From positions 496,001-560,000 of the forward strand of contig NZ_AP026678.1 of assembly GCF_025998815.1 (NCBI RefSeq): 64,000 nucleotides of DNA, given 5' to 3'. A program made the translations under genes and the position numbers. Source of the stretch: Ignavibacterium sp. Lineage in GTDB: Bacteria > Bacteroidota > Ignavibacteria > Ignavibacteriales > Ignavibacteriaceae. Below are positions 23,446-31,367 of this stretch, piece after piece (within the stretch, counting starts at the first letter, position 1; the number at the start of each line of letters is the position of its first letter). The notes under the pieces are model-generated. The model saw only the letters and a list, made by a program, of their open reading frames with translations, did not search any database and was not told the origin of the DNA.

Positions 23446-24243
23446 TCAGATAATTTTTGTTTGATCAGCTGTTATAGTTTTTAATTCATTAAGATGATTA
23501 CGATACCAGTTAACTCCATTATACTTTTCGTTTATTTTTTTTATTTCTGGTTTCTCTTCGAGCAAATTCAGAATTTCTTCTAAACTGAATTTGGGATTTT
23601 TATTGTAAAGTTCATCATAAACTCTTCTAATAAATTCATAGTCTTCAGGATAATCAATCGTAAAACGATGGCTCATCGAATAATTCAAACCTGTTTCCCA
23701 TTCAACATTTCCGATTCTGAATTTATCAGGATTTTCCCAAATGTATGGCGTTGTATGTTCACGCTCTAATTTTCTAGTTGCATTTTCCCAAGCATCTTCA
23801 AGAACAGAGAAGTGCATTATTTCTACATCGTTACCATCAGGATAAGTTGCAGGATGAAGATTAGAAACAAAATCAAATTTCTCTGAATTTTTTATAAAGT
23901 AATCTATTACTTTATCAATAATCCTAAAGTCAATAAGCGGACAGTCCGAGGGAATTTTGACAACCGCATCTGCATTCAAAAGTTTTGCTGCCTGATAATG
24001 TCTGTCAAGTAAGTCTTCTGTACTTCCTCTGTAGATGAGAAAATTATTCTTTTCACAAATTTCCTGAATTACATCATCAGATTTTTCTTCAGTAGTTGCG
24101 ACAATAATTTTACCAGCTAATTCAGACCACCGAACTCTCTCAATCATTCTTTCAAGTAGAGTTTTGCCTGCAAAAGGCATAAGAACTTTATTCGGTAATC
24201 TTGTGGAACCTGTTCTTGCTTGTATGACGGTTACAATATTCAT
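23446..24243 (-). CDS. SpsF-like cytidylyltransferase
   Basis: A 265-residue nucleotidyltransferase of the SpsF/acylneuraminate cytidylyltransferase group. The N-terminal IQARTGSTRLPNKVL (7-21) is the CTP-binding loop, and PSDCPLID (about 97-104) holds metal-binding residues. It would activate the ulosonic acid made by the NeuB-like enzyme as a CMP-sugar, or in SpsF style activate a related sugar. The start overlaps the upstream gene by 4 bp (ATGA), and the aminotransferase starts 9 bp after its stop. Substrate inferred from the operon. Confidence 0.85.
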   Translation of the reverse strand: MNIVTVIQARTGSTRLPNKVLMPFAGKTLLERMIERVRWSELAGKIIVATTEEKSDDVIQEICEKNNFLIYRGSTEDLLDRHYQAAKLLNADAVVKIPSDCPLIDFRIIDKVIDYFIKNSEKFDFVSNLHPATYPDGNDVEIMHFSVLEDAWENATRKLEREHTTPYIWENPDKFRIGNVEWETGLNYSMSHRFTIDYPEDYEFIRRVYDELYNKNPKFSLEEILNLLEEKPEIKKINEKYNGVNWYRNHLNELKTITADQTKII

Positions 24244-25295
24244 TCTATTTGGCTCTTAACTTTCGCAAGTTTCTTTCTAAAATAGAATATGAATTTATTT
24301 TCGTTAAAATCTTTTTTGGATTTTTCCGGAGCTAACTCGAGAAGTTTTCTTGCTTCTTCAGCAATATTCTTGGCAGAAGTCCCACCATTCTGAATTGGAG
24401 TAAGCTTTTGAATTGTTTCTTCATCAATATCTGAATAGACTTTCTTTCCAAGCGCTGATGCAACAAATATTACGGATGAATATCTTGTGATAAGAACATC
24501 GCAATTTGCAATCATCGGTTCAATAGGAACTCCATAGTAGACTAATGCATCCGGAGCATATTTTTTAATTTCTGCAGTTCTCTTCTTAACATTTTCATTA
24601 GGATGAAGTTTGAAAATAAGCAGCTTTCCATTTGCGATGTCTAATGCTTTCTGTATCAACTTTTTTCTGTTCTCATACTTTAGAGTTTCCCTCATGTCCG
24701 AAGTAGCAACTAAAACAAAATTTTTATGAGGAAAATCATTATTCAGGTGTTCAGCGCAATTATCAAAATTTGGAATACCGGTTACTTTTAATTTTTCGGG
24801 CTTCAAACCTTTAGTGATAAATAATTCTTTAAAACCTTCTGAAGCAACGCAGAAAATATCGTAGAGATCTGATTGACCAGTCATTGTTGTGCTTGCAGCC
24901 CAGCGTGGTAAATGTAGTTTTCTTACAAGCTTTGACCAAAAGGTTTCCGGATCTACCATCCCTTCCTGAACCAGAATAATTTTTGAATTACGAATATTAT
25001 GGGGAATTATTAAATCCTGGCAAGTGAACACCAAATCGTAATGATTTTTTTTACCTTCATAATCAATATTCAAATTATGTTTTTTCAAATAGGCAAGAGT
25101 TCTTTTTTTGAATATTCCTCCCATTATTGTAAAATCAAGAATACCAATTTTCGTAAGAAATCTTATGAATCCATCAGCATAGTAAGGAGTGAACCAGGCT
25201 TCATATTCAGGTAATTCAAGTGAAATTTTATGCATTTGAGTAGTCTGGTTCAATGAACCACAGATATAAAGAATTTTCTTTTTTTCAGCTGTCAT
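24240..25295 (-). CDS. GT-B-like protein, first gene of the acidic-sugar operon
   Basis: A 351-residue cytosolic protein whose C-terminal half resembles the UDP-GlcNAc 2-epimerase/CDP-glycerol glycerophosphotransferase fold: LLIFKLHPNENVKKR (about 231-245), then NCDVLITRYSSVIFVASALG (about 267-286) and a C-terminal ARKLLELAPEKSKK. It starts the seven-gene operon and overlaps the cytidylyltransferase by 4 bp. It may be the hydrolysing epimerase that supplies ManNAc-like substrate, or a transferase that uses the final sugar. The catalytic His/Glu set of true 2-epimerases is not clear to me, so I do not name a reaction. Confidence 0.65.
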   Translation of the reverse strand: MTAEKKKILYICGSLNQTTQMHKISLELPEYEAWFTPYYADGFIRFLTKIGILDFTIMGGIFKKRTLAYLKKHNLNIDYEGKKNHYDLVFTCQDLIIPHNIRNSKIILVQEGMVDPETFWSKLVRKLHLPRWAASTTMTGQSDLYDIFCVASEGFKELFITKGLKPEKLKVTGIPNFDNCAEHLNNDFPHKNFVLVATSDMRETLKYENRKKLIQKALDIANGKLLIFKLHPNENVKKRTAEIKKYAPDALVYYGVPIEPMIANCDVLITRYSSVIFVASALGKKVYSDIDEETIQKLTPIQNGGTSAKNIAEEARKLLELAPEKSKKDFNENKFIFYFRKKLAKVKSQIE

Positions 25296-25354
25296 AAGGA
25301 TATTTTGATTTTATTCTAAAGTATTGAAATCCCTCTAAAATCTATCTCAAAAAT

Positions 25355-25368
25355 GCTCATATATGAGC
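25355..25368. repeat. 14-bp perfect palindrome between divergent genes
   Basis: GCTCATATATGAGC is its own reverse complement. It sits in the 218-bp region between the sugar operon (minus) and the LD-carboxypeptidase gene (plus). It could be an operator for either direction; no known regulator is identified. Confidence 0.4.
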
Positions 25369-25513
25369 TAAATTTCAATTTATTAATATGTTAAGTGATA
25401 TTTATCATTATCATTTTACAAACATTTTACGAGCGTGAAGCTTTATACTTTTTTTGAATAAAGTCTCTGTGATATTATTTTCGCCAAAGTATAAACACTT
25501 AATTAGGATTTAT

Positions 25514-26455
25514 ATGCAAGTAATCAAACCAGCCCGCCTCAAAAAAGGAGATATAATTGGACTCATTTCACCAGCTTCCTCACCAGATGAATTGTTAAGA
25601 ATTGAAGAATCAACAAAATATCTTGAAAAGTTGGGCTACAAAATTAAGCTTGGTAAGCATGTTGGAAAGTTTAATGGTTATCTTGCCGGGACAGATGATG
25701 AAAGGTTAGAAGATTTTCATTCAATGTTTAGTGATAAAACTGTTAAAGCAATAATGTGTTTAAGAGGTGGATATGGCGCATTCAGATTACTTGATAAAAT
25801 CAATTACAAGCTAATTCAGAAGAATCCAAAGATATTTGTTGGTTATAGTGAAATAACAGCATTACAGAATGCAATATTTAATAAGACTGGTTTGATAACT
25901 TTTGCCGGTCCAATGCCTGCGGTCGATTTTGTTAATAGTGTTAGTCCGTATACAGAAGAGTGGTTTTGGAAAGTTGTAACTTCGAACAAAAAAATTGGAA
26001 AGATAAAATATCCGGATAATTCTAAGATGCCTTTTATTAATAAAGGTTTGTCTAATGGAAGGATTTTAGGTGGTAATCTTGCCGTCTTTAGTGCATTATT
26101 GGGAACGGAGTATTTTCCTGATATGAAAGATAAAATTTTGTTGCTCGAAGACATTGATGAGAAGCCATATAAAATTGACAGAATGTTAAATCAGTTAAGA
26201 CTTGCAAAAGTCTTTAAAGGATTAAAGGGAGTTATCTTAGGTAGGTTTGTTGAATGCTACGAGCAAGATCCAAACAAGAAAACTTTAAGTCTCGGAGAAG
26301 TTATAGAACATTATTTCAAGACATTAAAGTTGCCAACAATTTATACTTTTCCTCACGGACATATAAAAGACTTTGTAACGATTCCTTTAGGGATAAAGGT
26401 AGGTTTAAATGCAACAAAAGGCACTGTTGATTTTTTAGAAAATGCTGTTAGCTAA
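25514..26455 (+). CDS. LD-carboxypeptidase, S66 family
   Basis: A murein-tetrapeptide LD-carboxypeptidase of 313 residues that trims the terminal D-Ala from tetrapeptides in peptidoglycan recycling. The catalytic triad is visible: Ser in VGYSEITAL (about 112), Glu in LLLEDIDEKPYKIDRM (about 214) and His in FPHGH (about 282). I chose ATG 25514 because TTAGGATT precedes it by 6 bp and homologues begin at this point (PARLKKGD); an upstream ATG at 25454 would add 20 residues with no good SD. There is no signal peptide, so it is cytoplasmic. Its tail overlaps the convergent ispE by 8 bp. Confidence 0.9.
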   Translation: MQVIKPARLKKGDIIGLISPASSPDELLRIEESTKYLEKLGYKIKLGKHVGKFNGYLAGTDDERLEDFHSMFSDKTVKAIMCLRGGYGAFRLLDKINYKLIQKNPKIFVGYSEITALQNAIFNKTGLITFAGPMPAVDFVNSVSPYTEEWFWKVVTSNKKIGKIKYPDNSKMPFINKGLSNGRILGGNLAVFSALLGTEYFPDMKDKILLLEDIDEKPYKIDRMLNQLRLAKVFKGLKGVILGRFVECYEQDPNKKTLSLGEVIEHYFKTLKLPTIYTFPHGHIKDFVTIPLGIKVGLNATKGTVDFLENAVS

Positions 26456-27287
26456 CTCTTTGTAAATAAGTAAAATAATTTTTGCATTTAAAAAATTGTT
26501 CAGCTTGATAAGCTGACTGTTCATCATTAAAAAATCCAAAGACCGTCGAACCAGTTCCTGTCATCATTGAAAGTTTCGAATCAAAATTTAACATTCTCAT
26601 TTTGATTTCTTTGATTTGAGGATATTCTTCAAAAATCACTTGTTCAAAATCATTAGAGGCATATTTTGCAAGATCATCAAAATTAATTTCATCATTTTTT
26701 ATCAATTCTTTAAGACTAACTTCTGGCAGCTTTGGAATAATTTTGCTAAAAGCCCACTTAGTTGAAATATGAATTCCTGGATTTACAATTAATAGGTATC
26801 CATTAAAAGAAATTTTAACCGGTAGCAACACTTCGCCTCTTGATTCTGCATAAGCTGGAAGCTTCTCTAGAAAAAGAGGAACATCAGAACCTAATTGCAA
26901 CGCAAGTTCTTTTATTTTAGAATTATCAATCTTCAGGGAAAATAATTCGTTCAGTCCTTTCAAAATACTTGCAGCGTTTGAACTTCCGCCTCCTAATCCT
27001 GCACCAATCGGAATATTTTTTTGTAAATGAATATGACAATTAATTTTTTTTCCACTCGTTTGTTCAATCAAATCGTGGGCACGAATGATTAAATTATTTT
27101 TATCTTCAGATAATGATTTATCACTCGATGAGAATGAGAAGTTTTCCGATTTTCTAATTGTTATGCTATCGTGAAGTGAAAGAGGGAAAAAGATTGTTTG
27201 AAGGTTATGAAATCCGTCATCACGTTTTGAAATAATATTTAATCCGATATTTATTTTTGAAAATGATTTAATGTTTAATTCTTCCAT
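26448..27287 (-). CDS. ispE: 4-diphosphocytidyl-2-C-methyl-D-erythritol kinase
   Basis: A 279-residue GHMP kinase that phosphorylates CDP-ME in the non-mevalonate isoprenoid pathway. The ATP loop IPIGAGLGGGSSNAAS (about 90-105) and the C-terminal MTGTGSTVFGFF (about 241-252) are diagnostic. The start is ATG 27287, with AAAGGA 9 bp upstream; an adjacent TTG at 27290 is less likely. The start lies 20 bp inside the preceding homocysteine methyltransferase gene, so expression is coupled. It ends the polA/GT9 operon and overlaps the convergent LD-carboxypeptidase tail. Confidence 0.93.
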   Translation of the reverse strand: MEELNIKSFSKINIGLNIISKRDDGFHNLQTIFFPLSLHDSITIRKSENFSFSSSDKSLSEDKNNLIIRAHDLIEQTSGKKINCHIHLQKNIPIGAGLGGGSSNAASILKGLNELFSLKIDNSKIKELALQLGSDVPLFLEKLPAYAESRGEVLLPVKISFNGYLLIVNPGIHISTKWAFSKIIPKLPEVSLKELIKNDEINFDDLAKYASNDFEQVIFEEYPQIKEIKMRMLNFDSKLSMMTGTGSTVFGFFNDEQSAYQAEQFFKCKNYFTYLQRVS

Positions 27288-28158
27288 CAAGAAATCCTTT
27301 AATTGCTTTTATAAATTCAGGATTTGAGCCACAGCAAGCGCCAATGAATGAAGGATTAAAATGTATTACCTCTTGAACAGTTACTAAATATTCAGCTACA
27401 GAGATTGAACAAACTTCAGTTTGTTTTTCACTCGTGCTAAAGCAATTAAGATAAAATCCCCAATTAGGAGGTAATGATAATTGGTTAATTAGTTTTATAA
27501 GAATTTTGTCTGAGATACAATTAAATCCAATTGATAAAACATTAGTGTCATTCAAAAAATTGATTACATCGCTTAGTTTTTCGCCACTTAACAAACATAG
27601 ATTCTCATCAAAATACAAACTCATAACAAATGGAATATCATATTTTTCACAATGCTTTGAGATTATTTTTATCTCATCGAAATGACCTAGAGTTTCATTC
27701 AGGATAAAGTGACAACCGTATTCAATCAAACTATCAATATGGTAGCAGTGATTTAATTCCAACTGTTTTTTTGAAATTGTACGTTTAACCTGATAACAAT
27801 CCTCTGCAGGAGCATTTGATCCGGCAATTAAAACAGGAAGATTTTCTTTAGCTTCACAGGCAATCGAAATTGCTTTTTTCACATAGCGTTCAAAATTTTT
27901 TATTCCAACCTGACCAAGAGAGTAAGGATTTGTGCGGAAAGTGTTGGTGGTAATAATATCGGCACCAGCCTCAATATAGCTTTTGTGAATCTTTAAAACT
28001 TTGTCAGGATATTTGACATTCGCTTTTGCACTCCAGGCAAAATCAGTTTCAGTCAAACCCATTTTTTCAAGAAGACTACCCATTGCACCATCGAGTACTA
28101 ATGGTCTTTTCATTTTTTTGCTAAAACTGAAAATGTTAAAATCAGAAAGCAGATTCAT
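27268..28158 (-). CDS. Homocysteine S-methyltransferase family protein
   Basis: A 296-residue single-domain protein of the Hcy-binding family (as in MmuM, BHMT and the N-terminus of MetH). LVLDGAMGSLLEKMG (20-34) opens the barrel and TNTFRTNPY follows. The three zinc cysteines are visible: Cys in GFNC (about 215) and the pair in GACCGSNPE (about 278-279). It transfers a methyl group to homocysteine; S-methylmethionine or another donor is possible, and no cobalamin domain is attached. It overlaps the upstream GT9 gene by 4 bp and contains the start of ispE. No functional link to the glycosyltransferases is obvious. Confidence 0.87.
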   Translation of the reverse strand: MNLLSDFNIFSFSKKMKRPLVLDGAMGSLLEKMGLTETDFAWSAKANVKYPDKVLKIHKSYIEAGADIITTNTFRTNPYSLGQVGIKNFERYVKKAISIACEAKENLPVLIAGSNAPAEDCYQVKRTISKKQLELNHCYHIDSLIEYGCHFILNETLGHFDEIKIISKHCEKYDIPFVMSLYFDENLCLLSGEKLSDVINFLNDTNVLSIGFNCISDKILIKLINQLSLPPNWGFYLNCFSTSEKQTEVCSISVAEYLVTVQEVIHFNPSFIGACCGSNPEFIKAIKGFLDGRIKH

Positions 28159-29285
28159 TTTCTTGAAATGCTATTAAAATAATTTTCTATTTCTTTAATG
28201 ATTCTATCCAGGTCAATCATTTTTATACACTCAAGGTCGTAGGGACAAACTTTTTTCCAACAAGGCGAACAGAATAAATCCTTTTGATATAGTTTGATGC
28301 CTCTATCGTACAAATCTATTTCCGTCCAACAACTAACTCCAAACCACGCAATTACATATTTTTTTAGTGCAATAGCCAAATGCATGCCGAAAGAATCGCC
28401 GGTTACAACAATCTGAGGAATAGATTCATAACATGCACCTCTTCTGACTCCTTCATTAGTCGGAGTATTTATAATTTCCCCTTTGAAATGCTCTGATATA
28501 ATTTTATTCCTTTCTGTATCTTCTGGTCCACCCAAAAGCATTATTTTATAGTTACCAGTTGAAAGAAGTCTTTCGATTAAATATATGTGCTGTTCAATGG
28601 TCATTTTTTTATTAGGATAAAGCTCGGAGCAACCTGTATTGAACCCAACAATTTTATCTGATTCTGAGATACCAAGGGTTCTTTTGTAATCATCAATAAA
28701 TTTTTTTTCATCATCAGTGAAGTTAAATACATATTCATCACGCTTGTAATCAAGCTCAAATGTTTCTGCAAGATAATCCTGTCCGGTTCGTTGATTAACT
28801 TTAAATTTCAGATGATCATCCATTCCAAGTAAATAATTATAATAAGCAGAATCATTGACAGGTATAATTTTCCCATCCTTATTTAAGCCAAATCCTAACT
28901 TATTTTTTGCATTCAATGAATTCAATAAAGCACAAGAACGCTGAGACTTATCAACATTCATTACATAATCAAACTCTATTAGTTGTAAAATGGAAAGCGA
29001 TTCAAAATTATATTCAAGAACAAAGTCAATAAACTGATTGTAGTAGAGAAGAGGAGCGGCAACTTTTAATGTTATCCAATAGATTGTTGATTCAGGAAAT
29101 TTTCTTTTTAGTGCCGGAAGTTGTGCTGTAGTCATTAGCACATCTCCCATCGCATCAAGGTTAATAATTAAAATTTTTTTTCCAATAGGAATATTGTCTT
29201 TACAACCATCAATCCAACAATTGTGGTCGGGATAACAAGGTTTATAACCTGTAAACCTTTTACAACTCGGAATTTCTTTTTGCAT
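28155..29285 (-). CDS. Glycosyltransferase family 9 (heptosyltransferase-like)
   Basis: A 376-residue GT-B enzyme. The N-terminal Rossmann part opens with KKILIINLDAMGDVLMTTAQ (about 37-56), and the sugar-nucleotide site appears as GFNTGCSELYPNKKMT and VVTGDSFGMHLAIALKKYVI. Unlike its two neighbours it has a Cys-rich N-terminal extension (CKRFTGYKPCYPDHNCWIDGC, with four Cys) and a Cys cluster CSPCWKKVCPYDLEC near the C-terminus. Such enzymes add heptose or related sugars to LPS cores. It overlaps the preceding GT9 by 26 bp and the methyltransferase by 4 bp. The exact sugar is unknown. Confidence 0.85.
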   Translation of the reverse strand: MQKEIPSCKRFTGYKPCYPDHNCWIDGCKDNIPIGKKILIINLDAMGDVLMTTAQLPALKRKFPESTIYWITLKVAAPLLYYNQFIDFVLEYNFESLSILQLIEFDYVMNVDKSQRSCALLNSLNAKNKLGFGLNKDGKIIPVNDSAYYNYLLGMDDHLKFKVNQRTGQDYLAETFELDYKRDEYVFNFTDDEKKFIDDYKRTLGISESDKIVGFNTGCSELYPNKKMTIEQHIYLIERLLSTGNYKIMLLGGPEDTERNKIISEHFKGEIINTPTNEGVRRGACYESIPQIVVTGDSFGMHLAIALKKYVIAWFGVSCWTEIDLYDRGIKLYQKDLFCSPCWKKVCPYDLECIKMIDLDRIIKEIENYFNSISRK

Positions 29286-30345
29286 TAAGGTGCTTCTCTA
29301 AAAATGGAATAAATTTTTTATTTACTTCTTCAAAGGAAACATTAACTAAATTTGATTCTTCTGTAATGATACAATTAAAATCAGTATTGTAAGGACTCCA
29401 AATCATATCATTTGTTTTGTATTTTACATAAAGACCAAATACCGGAATTCTTTTTATTGACGCAATATGAATTGCTGATGTATCAGGACTAAACAGCATA
29501 TCGAGTTCTAAAATTCCTGCTGCAAATTTATCAAAATCTTTTGTGACAGGATAAATTAAATTGTTTTCCGCGATTAATTTTGCTTTGTCGAAATCCTTTG
29601 AATCTGTAAATAACAATACATCTACAGGGTAATTACCCAATTCAGATAAAAGTTTTTTAAATGAATCAACTCCCCAGAATCTCGCATCGCTTCCGGCAGA
29701 AATGTTTATACCAACTAAAAATCTTTTTTCAGGAAAATTATTTTTGATGAACTCTTTAGCAAATAAAATATTTTCTTCCCTTGGATAGTAACCGATTTTT
29801 ATTTCATCTTTTGAATAATTAAAACCAAATAATTTGCTGAGTTCTAAAATTCTATCGATTACATGATTCTTCGAAGAATCTATCCTATTAACAGTGTGTG
29901 TATAAATCTGATAATTTGATTTTTTCAATCCTAATTTGTAATTACAATCCACAATTGCTGTAACAATACTCACTGTGGTTGAGACATCATCATGAAGATC
30001 TACCAGTACATTAATGTCATTTTTTTTAATGAATTTCTTTACATAATTAAAAGCTTTTATCCCTTTTTGAAATACAATCATTTCATCGATATTGGGGTTA
30101 TTACTAAAAACGAAATAATTTTTTCTATCCGCAAGTACATAAATTTTGCTACCAATTTTTTTCTTTACCAAATCAATAAGTGGAGTGCTGACTAATGCAT
30201 CACCAATTCTGTTTAATCTTATAAAGATTATTTTTGAATCTTTATTTATGGTTGGTAAGTCTTTATTGTGAGTTCTTTGCTTACTGAATAACAGTAGTCC
30301 AAGTAATAGTAATTTTTTGAAGAATTGTTCAATTTTTTTCATCAT
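29260..30345 (-). CDS. Glycosyltransferase family 9 (heptosyltransferase-like)
   Basis: A 361-residue GT-B protein. KIIFIRLNRIGDALVSTPLI (about 38-57) is the acceptor-side loop typical of WaaC/WaaF-type enzymes, and LDMLFSPDTSAIHIASIKRIP (about 280-300) is the donor-binding region. A hydrophobic N-terminal stretch (KKLLLLGLLLFS) may associate with the membrane. It is the middle of three consecutive GT9 genes, overlapping its neighbours by 17 and 26 bp. It lacks the Cys cluster present in the other two. Probably acts on the LPS core at the cytoplasmic face. Confidence 0.83.
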   Translation of the reverse strand: MMKKIEQFFKKLLLLGLLLFSKQRTHNKDLPTINKDSKIIFIRLNRIGDALVSTPLIDLVKKKIGSKIYVLADRKNYFVFSNNPNIDEMIVFQKGIKAFNYVKKFIKKNDINVLVDLHDDVSTTVSIVTAIVDCNYKLGLKKSNYQIYTHTVNRIDSSKNHVIDRILELSKLFGFNYSKDEIKIGYYPREENILFAKEFIKNNFPEKRFLVGINISAGSDARFWGVDSFKKLLSELGNYPVDVLLFTDSKDFDKAKLIAENNLIYPVTKDFDKFAAGILELDMLFSPDTSAIHIASIKRIPVFGLYVKYKTNDMIWSPYNTDFNCIITEESNLVNVSFEEVNKKFIPFLEKHLNAKRNSEL

Positions 30346-31357
30346 TCATTTTCAAAAGCTTAAGTGATTTGTTAACAACTTCACTTACATCCATTTCATT
30401 AAAGCATTCTTTATTATATGGGCAGATAAGTTTATTGCAAATAATACAATGAAGATCGGATTTAATTACATAATCAGATTTCTTGGAATAAGGTCCGTGT
30501 TTTTTTGGATCAGTAGGTCCAAATAATCCTAATGTCGGAATTCCTATCGCTGCTGCTAAATGCATAGGTCCGGAATCATTAGCGATTATCAAGTTACATT
30601 TACTTGTCAAAGCTGCTAACTGCTTTAAATTTGTTTCGGGAGCAAGATATGTAAATTGTTCATTTTTCGTGGTTATTGATTTAGCATCCTGATAATCTTC
30701 TGGTCCCCAAAGAATTAAAAATTTGCAATCACATTGTGATTTTAATGCTGTCAAAATTTCATTCCACTTTTGTGTTGTACATTTTTTAGAATCCCAGCCT
30801 CCGGAAGGAATAATACCTATTAGATATTTTGAGCTAACTATTTTAGAAATATATTGATTAGCAAATTCTTTGGATTCATTATCTATAGGATAAAAAATCT
30901 TCTTACTGATAATTGGAATGTCCAAGACTTTTAGCAATTCGAGATTATGTTCGGCTGAATGATAATCACCTCGCCCCACATTTGCTTTAATATTGTAAGC
31001 ATATTTCCTTCCTCTATATGAGTAGCCAACTCTGTACCTTGCTCCGGAGAGAAAAGTTATCTGTGCAGTCCTGGGATTTGACCATAGATCAAAGACTATA
31101 TCATACTTTTGTTTCCTGACTTTTTTAACAATTGTCAGGAGAGAATCTTCTTTTTTATAACTTAGAACTCTTGAAACATGTGGGTGAGTGCTTACTGAAT
31201 CTTTTGCAAACTCTTCAGTTAAATAGTCTATTTCTGCTGATGGGAAAAATGAATGAAGATTATCAAGTATTATTGTTGACAGGATTATATCACCAATGCC
31301 TCGTGGTTTGATGCATAGTATCTTTTTAATTTCAGATTTTTTTATTTCTTTGATCAT
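30329..31357 (-). CDS. Glycosyltransferase family 9 (heptosyltransferase-like)
   Basis: A 342-residue GT-B protein with KILCIKPRGIGDIILSTIIL (12-31) at the N-terminus and NDSGPMHLAAAIGIPTLGLF with a following GPTDPKKHGPY (about 256-287) in the donor domain. These are strong family 9 signatures. The C-terminal HCIICNKLICPYNKEC holds four cysteines in a spacing often seen in heptosyltransferases. It starts 10 bp after polA and overlaps the next GT9 gene by 17 bp. It is likely one step of LPS-core assembly with its two neighbours. Confidence 0.86.
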   Translation of the reverse strand: MIKEIKKSEIKKILCIKPRGIGDIILSTIILDNLHSFFPSAEIDYLTEEFAKDSVSTHPHVSRVLSYKKEDSLLTIVKKVRKQKYDIVFDLWSNPRTAQITFLSGARYRVGYSYRGRKYAYNIKANVGRGDYHSAEHNLELLKVLDIPIISKKIFYPIDNESKEFANQYISKIVSSKYLIGIIPSGGWDSKKCTTQKWNEILTALKSQCDCKFLILWGPEDYQDAKSITTKNEQFTYLAPETNLKQLAALTSKCNLIIANDSGPMHLAAAIGIPTLGLFGPTDPKKHGPYSKKSDYVIKSDLHCIICNKLICPYNKECFNEMDVSEVVNKSLKLLKMNDEKN

Positions 31358-31367
31358 CTTTCATCTG

